From an uncultured Clostridia bacterium (GTDB lineage: Bacteria; Bacillota; Clostridia; Christensenellales; CAG-917), in assembly GCA_934233745.1 (NCBI GenBank), contig CAKQGN010000011.1, positions 1 to 25,876 of the forward strand: a stretch of 25,876 nucleotides of DNA, in the 5' to 3' direction. Below the pieces are notes generated by a model. It was given only the letters and a program-made list of their open reading frames with translations. It ran no database searches and had not been told where the DNA came from. The translations under genes and the position numbers were made by a program. This document shows positions 1 through 7,945 of the stretch, in pieces; the first letter of the stretch is position 1, and every line of letters begins with the position of its first letter.

Positions 1-97
1 CGTGGGTTCCCTTTTAAGGGGGAACGGCGGTTGGGGAAACACGTGAGGAAAGGGGAAATTGCAATTAGAGTTCACGCTCTTTATACATTTTTTAGGA
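1..97. other. Gene-free left edge with a small hairpin
   Basis: No reading frame with a plausible start and ribosome binding site is visible here. Positions 6-25 can fold into a short GC-rich hairpin (arm GTTCCC at 6-11 with GGGAAC at 20-25; CCCTT/AAGGG at 9-20 is an alternative pairing). A 10-bp palindrome AATTGCAATT lies at 57-66, and AGAG/CTCT at 67-80 forms a weak stem. The G-rich stretch at 17-56 resembles a remnant of a short dispersed repeat, but only one copy is visible, so this is a guess. Confidence 0.3.
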
Positions 98-231
98 ATT
101 AAAAAACTGCACCAAATCGATGCATAACAAGGAAGAGCCGCTTTGCGAATCCGCCCAATGTACATGTAAGTACATGACGGGTGAGCAAAGCGGCTCTGAC
201 GAAGTTAGGCGCGATTTGGTGCAGTTTTAAT
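98..231. repeat. Long imperfect inverted repeat (MITE-like hairpin) overlapping the groEL stop
   Basis: A 17-bp perfect terminal inverted repeat (103-119 and 212-228, AAAACTGCACCAAATCG and its complement) encloses a second perfect 13-bp pair (134-146 and 185-197) and a central 6-bp pair ATGTAC/GTACAT (158-163 and 170-175). Allowing two extra A residues on the left, the outer arms extend to ATTAAAACTGC. The right arm contains the groEL stop codon (227-229). The structure is much longer than an intrinsic terminator and has no U-tract, so a small non-autonomous mobile hairpin element is more likely. It may still act as the 3' end structure of the groESL mRNA. Confidence 0.65.
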
Positions 232-1858
232 ACATTTCACCCATACCGGCTGCTGCCCCCGCCGCCGCATTATTCACAGGTTCCTTGATATCCGTCACAA
301 GACTCTCGGTTGTGAGCAAAGTGGATGCAACGGAAGCGGCGTTTTGAAGCGCGCTGCGCGTGACCTTGGTCGGGTCGAGAATGCCTGCCTTGACCATATC
401 GCAATAGACTTCTTTTTGAGCGTCGAAACCATAGTTGGTTTTCTTTGCGGACATAATTGTGTTTGCGACGATACCTCCGTCGATGCCTGCGTTTGCGGCG
501 ATTTGACGGACGGGAGCTTCGAGGGCGCGGAGTACGATTTTCGCACCGGTTGCTTCGTCGCCTTCGAGTTTTGCGCAAGCCTTCTTGACTGCAGGGATAA
601 TGGAAAGCAAAGCCGTTCCGCCGCCTGCGACAATACCTTCTTCAACAGCCGCACGTGTAGCGTTGAGAGCGTCCTCGATGCGCAGTTTCTTCTCTTTCAT
701 TTCGACTTCCGTCGCCGCGCCGACGCCGATAACTGCAACGCCGCCTGCAAGTTTTGCAACGCGTTCTTGGAGTTTTTCCTTGTCGTATTCCGATGTGGAT
801 TCCGCAATTTGAGCGCGGATTGACGCAACTCTTGCGGCGATATTCTCGCTTGAACCGAATCCGCCGACAATGGTTGTATTGTCCTTGTCAACGCGCACGG
901 ATTTTGCTCTGCCGAGCATATCGAGAGTGACGTCTTTGAGTTCGTAACCGAGGTCGCTTGAAATATAAGTACCGCCGGTGAGGATTGCTATATCTTCGAG
1001 ATATGCCTTTCTTCTGTCGCCGAAACCGGGAGCTTTGACAGCAACGACATTGAATACGCCTTTGAGTTTGTTGACTATAATTGTCGTCAGAGCCTCGCCC
1101 TCGATATCGTCGGAGATGATGAGGAGTTTCAAGCCGTTTTTCAGCACTTGCTCAAGGAGCGGCAAAATCTCCTGGATATTGCTGATTTTCTTGTCGGTGA
1201 TGAGGATAACGGGGTTGTCGAGTTCCGCAGACATCTTGTCAGTGTTGGTGACGAGATACGGAGATACGTATCCTCTGTCGAATTGCATACCTTCCACCAC
1301 GTTGAGTTCGGTGGTCATAGCCTTTCCTTCTTCGATTGTGATAACGCCGTCTTTGCCGACTTTTTCCATAGCGTCGGAAATGAGTTGACCTATCTTCTCA
1401 TCGCTTGCGGAGATAGACGCGACTTGAGCTATGGCAGTTTTGTCCTCAACGTCTTTGCTTATCTTTTTAAGCTCTTCCACCGCCGCTTCTGTCGCTTTCA
1501 TAATACCGCGTTTAAGCACCATGGGGTTTGCGCCGGCAGCAACGTTTTTCAAGCCTTCTTTGACGATTGCCTGCGCAAGTACCGAAGCGGTTGTAGTTCC
1601 GTCGCCTGCAACGTCGTTGGTTTTTGTTGCGACTTCTCTGATGATTTGCGCGCCCATATTCTCAAACGGATCGGAAAGCACGATATCCTTTGCGATAGTC
1701 ACGCCGTCGTTGGTGATGAGCGGTGCGCCGTAGGGACGGTCCAGAACAACGTTTCTGCCCTTGGGGCCGAGAGTTATTTTGACTGTATTTGCCAATGAGT
1801 CGACGCCTGCTTCCAAAGCCTTTCTTGCGTCGTCGCCATACTTAAATTGCTTTGCCAT
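227..1858 (-). CDS. groEL: Chaperonin GroEL (Hsp60)
   Basis: This 543-residue protein is the large subunit of the GroEL-GroES folding chamber, an ATP-driven cytosolic chaperonin. The N-terminus MAKQFKYGDDARKAL, the TLGPKGRNVVL segment and the nucleotide motif GDGTTT near residues 86-91 are diagnostic. Length is normal for the family. The C-terminus is Gly/Ala-rich and ends GMGEMY, with no extended GGM tail. The start is supported by an AGGAGG-type ribosome binding site just upstream (complement of about 1866-1872). It lies 14 bases downstream of groES and is presumably co-transcribed with it from the CIRCE-controlled promoter. The stop codon sits inside the arm of the inverted repeat at 98-231. 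Confidence 0.98.
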   Translation of the reverse strand: MAKQFKYGDDARKALEAGVDSLANTVKITLGPKGRNVVLDRPYGAPLITNDGVTIAKDIVLSDPFENMGAQIIREVATKTNDVAGDGTTTASVLAQAIVKEGLKNVAAGANPMVLKRGIMKATEAAVEELKKISKDVEDKTAIAQVASISASDEKIGQLISDAMEKVGKDGVITIEEGKAMTTELNVVEGMQFDRGYVSPYLVTNTDKMSAELDNPVILITDKKISNIQEILPLLEQVLKNGLKLLIISDDIEGEALTTIIVNKLKGVFNVVAVKAPGFGDRRKAYLEDIAILTGGTYISSDLGYELKDVTLDMLGRAKSVRVDKDNTTIVGGFGSSENIAARVASIRAQIAESTSEYDKEKLQERVAKLAGGVAVIGVGAATEVEMKEKKLRIEDALNATRAAVEEGIVAGGGTALLSIIPAVKKACAKLEGDEATGAKIVLRALEAPVRQIAANAGIDGGIVANTIMSAKKTNYGFDAQKEVYCDMVKAGILDPTKVTRSALQNAASVASTLLTTESLVTDIKEPVNNAAAGAAAGMGEMY

Positions 1859-1872
1859 AAAAAGTAGCCTCC

Positions 1873-2157
1873 TTATTCAACGATTGCGAGGATGTCGGAT
1901 TGACTTACGATGACAACTTCTTCACCGTCAATCTTAAACTCGCTGCCTGCGTATTTGCTGTAAAGAACGGTATCGCCGACCTTGACCTGCATTTTGACGT
2001 CGTTTCCGTCGATTGTTCCGCCGGGACCAACGGCAAGAACTCTTGCCAATTGCGGTTTTTCTTTTGCCGCGCCGGGAAGAACGATTCCGCTTGCTGTTTT
2101 CTCATCTGTTTCGATTGCCTTGATGACAACCTTGTCAAACAATGGTTTGATTGTCAT
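1873..2157 (-). CDS. groES: Co-chaperonin GroES (Hsp10)
   Basis: This 94-residue protein is the heptameric lid of the GroEL chamber. It starts MTIKPLFDKVVIK and carries the family landmarks TASGIVLPGAAKEKP (the mobile-loop region, about residues 21-35), VLAVGPG and VGDTVLYSKYAG. Its length is typical. It is the first gene of a two-gene operon with groEL. The ribosome binding site is GGAGG (complement of about 2163-2168). The 5' UTR carries a CIRCE inverted repeat, so expression is expected to be controlled by HrcA and induced by heat. Confidence 0.98.
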   Translation of the reverse strand: MTIKPLFDKVVIKAIETDEKTASGIVLPGAAKEKPQLARVLAVGPGGTIDGNDVKMQVKVGDTVLYSKYAGSEFKIDGEEVVIVSQSDILAIVE

Positions 2158-2191
2158 ATTACGCCTCCGTTGTCGAGTTTGTATTTGTTAT

Positions 2192-2218
2192 TTAGCACTC
2201 TTTGTGCTTGATTGCTAA
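2192..2218 (-). promoter_or_regulatory. CIRCE operator (HrcA binding site)
   Basis: The sequence reads TTAGCACTC, nine bases, then GATTGCTAA. This matches the CIRCE consensus TTAGCACTC-N9-GAGTGCTAA with one mismatch in the right arm. It lies between the predicted groES promoter and the groES start, the standard position for HrcA repression of groESL in Bacillota. No hrcA gene is in the window. Confidence 0.95.
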
Positions 2219-2219
2219 C

Positions 2220-2248
2220 AGTTTATACCATAGGTTGCCAAATGTCAA
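2220..2248 (-). promoter_or_regulatory. Sigma-A promoter of groESL
   Basis: On the minus strand, TTGACA (complement of 2243-2248) is followed after 17 bases by TAAACT (complement of 2220-2225). TATAAA two bases upstream (spacer 15) is an alternative -10. The predicted start falls in the CIRCE element, so HrcA binding would block initiation. Confidence 0.75.
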
Positions 2249-2301
2249 TATTTTATGCAATGTTTTTTTGAGTTTTTCATCACATTTTTGCAAAGACCTT
2301 G

Positions 2302-2330
2302 TTGAATATTGCAATATTATGTGATATTAT
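2302..2330 (+). promoter_or_regulatory. Predicted promoter of the dCMP deaminase gene
   Basis: TTGAAT (2302-2307), a 17-base spacer and TATTAT (2325-2330), with TGA directly before the -10 (extended -10 character). It lies 32 bases before the ATG at 2363 and is divergent from the groESL promoter. Confidence 0.6.
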
Positions 2331-2362
2331 CGGTTTATAATAAAGTTTAGAGTGGTAGTGCT

Positions 2363-2812
2363 ATGAACAAATGGGACAAAAGATTTATGGATATGGCGGA
2401 ACTTGTGTCCACTTGGACGAGTTGCGCGCGTGAAGGCAGAGCTATCGGTGCAATCATCGTCAAGGACAAACGCATTTTGACCACGGGCTACAACGGCGCG
2501 CCGTCAGGCATACTCACCTGTCGCGACAAAGGCTATTGCATGCGCGACCGACTCGGCATAAAAAGCGGCACTTGTGCAGAAAGATGTTATGCCGTACATG
2601 CCGAGCAAAATGCGATTACTCAAGCGGCAAAACTCGGCGTTTCCGTTGACGGAGCAACTCTTTACTGCACACACCAACCATGCACGATTTGCACTCGCAT
2701 AATCATCAACAGCGGCATAACGAGGGTTGTATACAAAAATCCCTATCCTGACGAGTTTTCCATGCAACTTTTTGAGGAAGCCGGCATTCTCGTGGAGAAG
2801 TTCGACGAATAA
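2363..2812 (+). CDS. Deoxycytidylate (dCMP) deaminase
   Basis: This 149-residue zinc enzyme converts dCMP to dUMP, the substrate of thymidylate synthase. The deaminase signature is complete: HAE at residues 79-81 (zinc ligand His79, proton shuttle Glu81) and PCTIC at 106-110 (zinc ligands Cys107 and Cys110). The family-specific RKxxTGYNGAP-like segment appears around residues 37-47. Length fits ComEB/Dcd-type dCMP deaminases. The ribosome binding site is weak (GTGG/TAG-like). It has its own promoter and a strong terminator, so it is probably monocistronic. Function connects with thyA and folA a few kilobases downstream on the same strand. A ComEB-like name is possible, but no competence genes are nearby. 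Confidence 0.93.
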   Translation: MNKWDKRFMDMAELVSTWTSCAREGRAIGAIIVKDKRILTTGYNGAPSGILTCRDKGYCMRDRLGIKSGTCAERCYAVHAEQNAITQAAKLGVSVDGATLYCTHQPCTICTRIIINSGITRVVYKNPYPDEFSMQLFEEAGILVEKFDE

Positions 2813-2865
2813 GGCAAACCTTGCAATACAGCAAGTCAAAAATTCTTTTCTAAAATCACAAATCG

Positions 2866-2894
2866 AAAGCCACCGCAAAAGCGATGGCTTTTTT
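2866..2894 (+). terminator. Intrinsic terminator after dCMP deaminase
   Basis: An 11-bp stem (2866-2876 with 2881-2891, one C/A mismatch) closed by an AAAA loop, followed by a T-run. Located 54 bases after the stop of the plus-strand gene. Confidence 0.85.
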
Positions 2895-2918
2895 GTTATT
2901 TTTCAAGGATTGCAGGCA

Positions 2919-3476
2919 TCAAATATCGTATTTGACGAGTTCTCTTTCGCTTTCGAGGGATTTTACGGTGACGCTATGCTCGTCCAGTATCGCATACGAA
3001 CGCTCGACGCCCTCGGGAGAGAGTCCGAGCGCGCCCACGCAAACGTAAATCACGCCGTCTTTGACCTCTAACATTGCGCGATGGAAATGCCCGTAAAACA
3101 CTATATCTCCGCTTTTTGCGTCCTTTGGAGGAAGGTCGGGATTGCACTTGTGACCGTGTGTGAAAAATACGGTGCGTCCTTGCCAATCGAGCGAAAAATC
3201 GCTTTCAATCGGAAATTCGCTTATCATCTGGTCGACTTCGCTGTCGCAATTGCCCTTGATTACGCGGATAAAATCCTTGGATTCGTTGAGTATTTTTGCA
3301 ACCGTCATAGGCGCATACCCTTCGGGGAACGGATTGCGCGGACCGTGATTGTATATATCTCCCAAAAGCACGACTTTTGCGTCGGGATCGGTCTTGCGAG
3401 CGTCGTTGACTATGTTCAAAAACCTTTGGATATTTGCGCTTGAACCGTGAATATCCGAGCCGATAAAAAGTTTCAT
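2919..3476 (-). CDS. YfcE/MJ0936-type metallophosphoesterase
   Basis: This 185-residue cytosolic calcineurin-like phosphoesterase probably hydrolyses phosphodiester substrates with a two-metal centre. Metal-binding motifs appear in the expected order: SDIHG (7-11), GDIYNHG (39-45), GNCD (75-78), THGHK (106-110) and GHFH (129-132). I chose the ATG at 3476 because AAAGGAGA lies just upstream (complement of about 3485-3492). A longer frame to 3554 lacks a ribosome binding site and overlaps the next gene's promoter region. It is divergent from the GH2 gene. The physiological substrate of this family is unclear, so no gene symbol is assigned. Confidence 0.9.
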   Translation of the reverse strand: MKLFIGSDIHGSSANIQRFLNIVNDARKTDPDAKVVLLGDIYNHGPRNPFPEGYAPMTVAKILNESKDFIRVIKGNCDSEVDQMISEFPIESDFSLDWQGRTVFFTHGHKCNPDLPPKDAKSGDIVFYGHFHRAMLEVKDGVIYVCVGALGLSPEGVERSYAILDEHSVTVKSLESERELVKYDI

Positions 3477-3585
3477 CTCGTTTTCTCCTTTCGTTTTCGC
3501 ACAAAGTATAACACGCAAAGAGTTTGTAGTCAAAAGATGACAATAAAATTGCAAAGAAATTGGCTTCGAATTGCAATTTTAGCTC

Positions 3586-3614
3586 TTGCTTGCATGATAC
3601 GGATATGTTATACT
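3586..3614 (+). promoter_or_regulatory. Sigma-A promoter of the GH2 gene
   Basis: TTGCTT (3586-3591), a 17-base spacer, and TATACT (3609-3614) preceded by TGT (extended -10). The GGAGG ribosome binding site at 3629-3633 and ATG at 3639 follow directly. Confidence 0.8.
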
Positions 3615-3638
3615 ATTGTAAACTATTTGGAGGAAACT

Positions 3639-5399
3639 ATGAAAACAGTAAGACTTCGCACACCTTTCGAGGTCGGTTCAACACCGCTTGCGGAATATCC
3701 GCGTCCTCAGTTTGCAAGAAACAGTTATGTCACTCTCAACGGCGAATGGGATTATGCCATTTTGCGCAAGAGCGAAAGTTTTGACGGCAAATATCAAGGC
3801 AAAATTCTTGTGCCGTTCTCACCCGAATGTCTGCTTTCGGGACTTCCCGAAGGCACGAGAGTCACTCCCGACGATGCGCTCTATTATCATCGCACTTTCA
3901 ATCTTGACGAATCCTTCGTCAAAGCGGTTACGATATTGCACTTCGATGCGGTCGATATGATTTGTTCGGTCAAACTCAACGGCATCTCCGTCGGAGAACA
4001 TATCGGCGGTTACGTTCCCTTCTCTTTCGATGTGTCCGGAGCGGTCAAGACGGGCGAAAACGTCATCGAACTTGTCGTCACCGACCCCTGCGATACGAGC
4101 TATCACACTCATGCGAAACAATCCTCCAAACCGGGCGGAATCTGGTACACTCCGCAATCGGGCATATGGCAAAGCGTATGGCTCGAAAGCATGGACGAAG
4201 TATACCTCAAAGACGTCACCATCGTGCCCGACATCGACACCGACACAATCAACTTCAAATTCGACAAGTCCGCAAACGTCCCCGTAGACGTCATCGTTAT
4301 GGACGGCAACGAGGCGATTTTCAGCGGACAATTTGCCGGCGACACCGCAAGCATTAAACTTGAAAATTACGAGCTTTGGTCGCCCGAAAATCCAAAACTC
4401 TATGACGTTGCGTTCAAAGTCGGCAACGACATAGTCAAATCCTACTTCGGTATGCGCAAATTCAGTTGGGTGACGGACAGCAAAGGCTTCAAACGCATGG
4501 GACTCAACAACAAGCCCTATTTCCACACAGGACTTCTCGACCAGGGCTATTGGTCGGACGGCATGCTCACTCCGCCCTCGAACGCCGCACTCGAATGGGA
4601 CGTGAAAATGGTCAAATCCATGGGCTTTAATATGCTGAGAAAACACATCAAAATCGAGCCGTTGCGCTGGTACTACCACTGCGACAAGGAAGGCATTTTG
4701 GTGTGGCAAGACATGGTGAGCGGCGGCACAAAGTACAACCTTTTGCACATCGGGCTTTTGGCAACGGTGTTCGAGTATCACATCAAAGACGACAACGAAT
4801 CGGGCTACAAGAAGCTCGCGCGCGCCGACAAAGAAGGCAGAGACGAGTTTGAAAACGAACTCAGAGTAACGATGAATCACCTCAAAAACGTCGTTTCTCT
4901 CGCCGTATGGGTGCCTTTCAACGAGGGTTGGGGACAATTCGACTCCGTGCGTATCACAAAGGAGATGAAAAAAATCGATCCTACCCGTCTTATCGACAGC
5001 GTAAGCGGTTGGAACGATCAAGGCAAAGGCACGTCGGACACAAAGAGTTTGCACATCTACTTCAAGCCGCTTTTCGTACCCAAAAAAGACGATAGATGCT
5101 ACATTCTCAGCGAATTCGGCGGCTACGCAATCAAGACCGAGGGACATATGTACTCCCCCGACAACCAATTCGGTTATCGCATCTACAAAAAGCCGGAATC
5201 CCTTGCAAAAGCAATCAAAAAACTTTATGAAAAAACAATCGTTCCAAAGATTGACAGAGGACTTTCGGCAACCGTTTACACCGAGGTCAGCGACGTCGAA
5301 CAAGAAATGAACGGACTTGTCACTTTTGACAGACGCGTCATCAAAGTACCCGTTGACCTTATGCGCCAAATCAATGCGCAACTGGTGATAAAAGACTGA
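3639..5399 (+). CDS. Glycoside hydrolase family 2 protein (beta-galactosidase/beta-glucuronidase-like)
   Basis: This 586-residue cytosolic enzyme (no signal peptide) should remove a terminal beta-linked sugar with retention of configuration. The domain order is that of GH2: a jelly-roll sugar-binding domain (about 30-185, with LNGEWDYA and GGIWYTPQSGIWQSVW), an Ig-like domain (about 188-275), then a TIM barrel (about 285-580). The acid/base is Glu429 in PFNEGWGQ and the nucleophile is Glu492 in LSEFGGY. At 586 residues it is shorter than LacZ and close to glucuronidase-sized members. The exact sugar cannot be read from sequence. The ATG at 3639 is preferred over longer in-frame starts because of GGAGG six bases upstream and the promoter at 3586-3614. 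Confidence 0.9.
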   Translation: MKTVRLRTPFEVGSTPLAEYPRPQFARNSYVTLNGEWDYAILRKSESFDGKYQGKILVPFSPECLLSGLPEGTRVTPDDALYYHRTFNLDESFVKAVTILHFDAVDMICSVKLNGISVGEHIGGYVPFSFDVSGAVKTGENVIELVVTDPCDTSYHTHAKQSSKPGGIWYTPQSGIWQSVWLESMDEVYLKDVTIVPDIDTDTINFKFDKSANVPVDVIVMDGNEAIFSGQFAGDTASIKLENYELWSPENPKLYDVAFKVGNDIVKSYFGMRKFSWVTDSKGFKRMGLNNKPYFHTGLLDQGYWSDGMLTPPSNAALEWDVKMVKSMGFNMLRKHIKIEPLRWYYHCDKEGILVWQDMVSGGTKYNLLHIGLLATVFEYHIKDDNESGYKKLARADKEGRDEFENELRVTMNHLKNVVSLAVWVPFNEGWGQFDSVRITKEMKKIDPTRLIDSVSGWNDQGKGTSDTKSLHIYFKPLFVPKKDDRCYILSEFGGYAIKTEGHMYSPDNQFGYRIYKKPESLAKAIKKLYEKTIVPKIDRGLSATVYTEVSDVEQEMNGLVTFDRRVIKVPVDLMRQINAQLVIKD

Positions 5400-5405
5400 C
5401 CGACT

Positions 5406-5435
5406 CAAAGGCTTCATTCGCAAATGAAGCCTTTG
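5406..5435 (+). terminator. Perfect hairpin between GH2 gene and thyA
   Basis: A perfect 13-bp stem (5406-5418 with 5423-5435) with a CGCA loop starts seven bases after the GH2 stop and ends 23 bases before the thyA ATG. There is no U-tract on either strand. It may be an inefficient terminator, an mRNA processing or stabilising structure, or an attenuator that lowers thyA expression relative to the upstream gene. Confidence 0.5.
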
Positions 5436-5458
5436 CAATAAAGAAAAAGGATAATATC

Positions 5459-6289
5459 ATGAGCCTTGCAGACCAAATTTTTATAGACACTTGTCGCAAC
5501 ATTCTCGACAACGGCATCAGCGACGAAAACCTCGACGTGCGCCCGAAATGGCTTGACGGCACGCCTGCGCACACAATCAAAAAATTCTGTATCGTCAACC
5601 GATACGACCTCTCAAAAGAGTTTCCTATCATCACTCTACGCCGCACAGCGTTCAAATCCGCAATAGACGAAATTCTCTGGATTTGGCAAAAAAAGAGCAA
5701 CAACGTGCACGACCTCAACTCTCACATCTGGGACAGCTGGGCGGACGAAACAGGCTCTATCGGCAAAGCGTACGGCTATCAGCTCGGCAAAAAAAGCATT
5801 TACCCCGAGGGCGAATTCGACCAGGTGGACAGAGTGCTTTTCGACCTCAAACACAATCCGCAATCGAGGCGTATCCTCACCAACATCTACAACTTTGAGG
5901 ATTTGCACGAGATGCACCTCTACCCTTGCGCCTACTCGATGACTTTCAACGTCACGGGCAACAAGCTCAACGGCATACTCAACCAGCGCAGTCAGGACAC
6001 CCTCACCGCCAACAACTGGAACGTGGTGCAATACGCAGTGCTTTTGCATATGTTTGCGCAAGTGAGCAACCTCGAAGCGGGTGAATTCGTACACGTAATA
6101 AGCGACGCGCACATCTATGACCGCCATATCCCGATTGTCGAGGAAATATTGAAAAATCCTCAATACCCTGCGCCGATATTCAAGATGAACAAGGATGTAA
6201 AAAACTTCTATGACTTCACCGTCGATGATTTTGAACTCGAAGGCTATCAATACACCAAACTCGACAAAAAAATCGAAGTCGCTATCTGA
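5459..6289 (+). CDS. thyA: Thymidylate synthase (ThyA type)
   Basis: This 276-residue enzyme methylates dUMP to dTMP using methylene-tetrahydrofolate, producing dihydrofolate. The catalytic cysteine is Cys157 in LYPCAYS. The phosphate-binding NQRSQD motif is at 175-180 and the dUMP-contacting DAHIYDRH motif at 216-223. After RSQD the sequence runs TLTANNWNV instead of the common LGxPFN, so this is a divergent branch of the family, although the catalytic residues are intact. An AAAAAGGA ribosome binding site precedes the ATG. It lies 64 bases upstream of folA, whose product regenerates tetrahydrofolate from the dihydrofolate made here. Confidence 0.95.
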   Translation: MSLADQIFIDTCRNILDNGISDENLDVRPKWLDGTPAHTIKKFCIVNRYDLSKEFPIITLRRTAFKSAIDEILWIWQKKSNNVHDLNSHIWDSWADETGSIGKAYGYQLGKKSIYPEGEFDQVDRVLFDLKHNPQSRRILTNIYNFEDLHEMHLYPCAYSMTFNVTGNKLNGILNQRSQDTLTANNWNVVQYAVLLHMFAQVSNLEAGEFVHVISDAHIYDRHIPIVEEILKNPQYPAPIFKMNKDVKNFYDFTVDDFELEGYQYTKLDKKIEVAI

Positions 6290-6353
6290 AAAACGGATAA
6301 TTTTTAAGCAATAACTCTCAAAACCGCAAAGGGTTTTGACGCTACAAATCAAA

Positions 6354-6866
6354 ATGAAAACAATTTTTGCAGTTGACAACAAGTGGGGATTGGGCAAGAA
6401 AAACGACTTGCTCTTTTCTCTGAAAGAGGATATGCGCCATTTCGTTGCGCATACAAAGGGCAAAACCGTGGTTATGGGCAGCAATACTTTGCTGTCTTTT
6501 CCCAACGGAATGCCCTTAAAAAACCGCACGAATATCGTGCTGAATCCCAACGGCACGGACGAAGACGCAAAAGCCAAAGGCTATATTCTCGCAAAGTCGC
6601 TTGACGAGCTGTTTGCAATCCTCAAAAACTACGACAGCGAGCAAACCTACGTCATCGGCGGAGCAATGATGTACCGCACCTTGCTCCCCTACTGCGACAC
6701 TGCCTACGTCACCAAAGTCGATGCGGACGGCGACGCGGAAGTTTTCCACGAAAACCTCGACAATATTGACAACTGGCATCTTGTCGAAGAGAGCGAACCA
6801 ATCTTTGACAACGGCTACAAAATTTGTTTTTGCACGTACAAAAACAGCGCCGTAAAGGAGTTTTGA
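6354..6866 (+). CDS. folA: Dihydrofolate reductase
   Basis: This 170-residue enzyme reduces dihydrofolate with NADPH. Recognisable segments are FAVDNKWGLGKKNDLLFSL near the N-terminus, the conserved acidic residue in LKEDMRHF, TVVMGSNTLLSFP, and the cofactor-binding YVIGGAMMYRTLLPY. I use the ATG at 6354. A TTG at 6336 is in frame, but AAAGGG lies only two to three bases from it. Neither start has a well-placed ribosome binding site, so coupling to thyA is likely. A short stem (AAAACC/GGTTTT, 6320-6337) lies between the genes. It is followed by a strong terminator. thyA and folA form a conventional dTMP/folate pair. Confidence 0.93.
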   Translation: MKTIFAVDNKWGLGKKNDLLFSLKEDMRHFVAHTKGKTVVMGSNTLLSFPNGMPLKNRTNIVLNPNGTDEDAKAKGYILAKSLDELFAILKNYDSEQTYVIGGAMMYRTLLPYCDTAYVTKVDADGDAEVFHENLDNIDNWHLVEESEPIFDNGYKICFCTYKNSAVKEF

Positions 6867-6939
6867 TAAATATTAGTTTTTGTATTGTTAAAATTATTAA
6901 AAATAAAACTAATCTTTAAACCCCTATTTTTCAACGCAA

Positions 6940-6969
6940 AAAATCCCGCATCTTTCGGTGCGGGATTTT
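6940..6969. terminator. Bidirectional intrinsic terminator (folA / methyltransferase)
   Basis: An 11-bp perfect stem (6940-6950 with 6959-6969) and an 8-base loop TCTTTCGG, with A/T-runs on both sides, between two convergent genes. Its 28-base core (6941-6968) is repeated identically at 7946-7973. Confidence 0.9.
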
Positions 6970-6996
6970 AATTTTGATTACAATCGAAATCGCATG

Positions 6997-7869
6997 CTAT
7001 TTCTCGCCTCTTACAACCATTGTTACGTTCACGTTCGTGTCCCATTGTTTGATTCCGCAATCATAGAGTTGCAACCGTTTGTCATACTTTTTGTTCACCA
7101 ACCGTTTCAGCTCGTCGACTTCCGACGGTTTGACAATCTGAGGCGCAATTCGCAACATATTGTCTGCGCTATCCAAATCGTTTTGCCTGTTTGCATTTAT
7201 CATGGCATGCGCCGTTTCTGCCGAGTAACACGGATTGTCGGGTGTCAGATTTGCAACGATATATTCCGTCGTGACGTTTCTAAAACCGTACTTTTCCATA
7301 CAAAGCGGCAATTCCGCTTCGTTTTGCGGATATTCACACACACCGTATTTTGCATGCGCTTGTCTAAAATACTCCTCTGTTCGTTTCCAAACGTCCCGTT
7401 CAAATTCCGTTTCTTCGGATATACACGGCGCAGGAATATTGATACCTCTGCGCGAAGACAAAACAAGGCACACGCCGTTTTTCTTCAAAACCCTATATTG
7501 TTCGCCATAAAATTTTGAAGGTTCGATGTGTTCTGCAACCGTATTCGATATAGTAACGTCAAACGAACAATCGTCGAAAGCGAGTTGCGTTGCATCGCCT
7601 TCAAAAAATTCAACGCCTGATACTTTTTCGCGCGCAAAATTGACAAAACTGTCGTCGCGGTCAACGCCGTATATTTTTGAATCGGGATACCACCTCGAAA
7701 GCGATTCCGCCAAAGCTCCGGGGCCGCATCCGATTTCTAGTATTTTGCTTTTATCGGCAATAGCAAACGCTTCCTTGTATCTTTCTTTGAAATTGTCTGC
7801 AAATCTCAAAGCTCTGGAAGTGTACAGCGTCCCGATACTTTGAATATAACTTGACCAAATCGTGTTCAT
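6997..7869 (-). CDS. Class I SAM-dependent methyltransferase, substrate unknown
   Basis: This protein of about 290 residues has a Rossmann-type methyltransferase core. Motif I is ILEIGCGPGALAESL, followed by the acidic ribose-binding segment IYGVDRDD, a motif near GDATQLAFDD, and the TISNTVAEHIEP segment typical of Methyltransf_11/25 proteins. The C-terminal ~110 residues have no feature I recognise. The ATG at 7869 is preferred because GAGGGTGAT lies immediately upstream; the longer frame would begin with GTG at 7899 and lacks a ribosome binding site. It is isolated between two identical terminator hairpins (6941-6968 and 7946-7973), so it is its own transcription unit. The methyl acceptor (small molecule, lipid or quinone-like) cannot be inferred. 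Confidence 0.85.
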   Translation of the reverse strand: MNTIWSSYIQSIGTLYTSRALRFADNFKERYKEAFAIADKSKILEIGCGPGALAESLSRWYPDSKIYGVDRDDSFVNFAREKVSGVEFFEGDATQLAFDDCSFDVTISNTVAEHIEPSKFYGEQYRVLKKNGVCLVLSSRRGINIPAPCISEETEFERDVWKRTEEYFRQAHAKYGVCEYPQNEAELPLCMEKYGFRNVTTEYIVANLTPDNPCYSAETAHAMINANRQNDLDSADNMLRIAPQIVKPSEVDELKRLVNKKYDKRLQLYDCGIKQWDTNVNVTMVVRGEK

Positions 7870-7945
7870 ATCACCCTCGTAAATTTCGAATTGCTTCACA
7901 GCTTTAAACGAAACTTATCAAACATATAAAATGTGCTTTCAAAAT

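Noticed and set aside
344..823. Plus-strand open frame of 159 codons inside groEL
   Set aside because: It is antisense to an unambiguous GroEL coding sequence, has no ribosome binding site and shows no domain pattern.
3819..5438. Minus-strand open frame of 539 codons opposite the GH2 gene
   Set aside because: It mirrors the codon bias of the real plus-strand gene, whose catalytic motifs, promoter and ribosome binding site are all present.
5636..6577. Minus-strand open frame of 313 codons opposite thyA and folA
   Set aside because: It spans two well-identified genes and their spacer in antisense and lacks any start signal.
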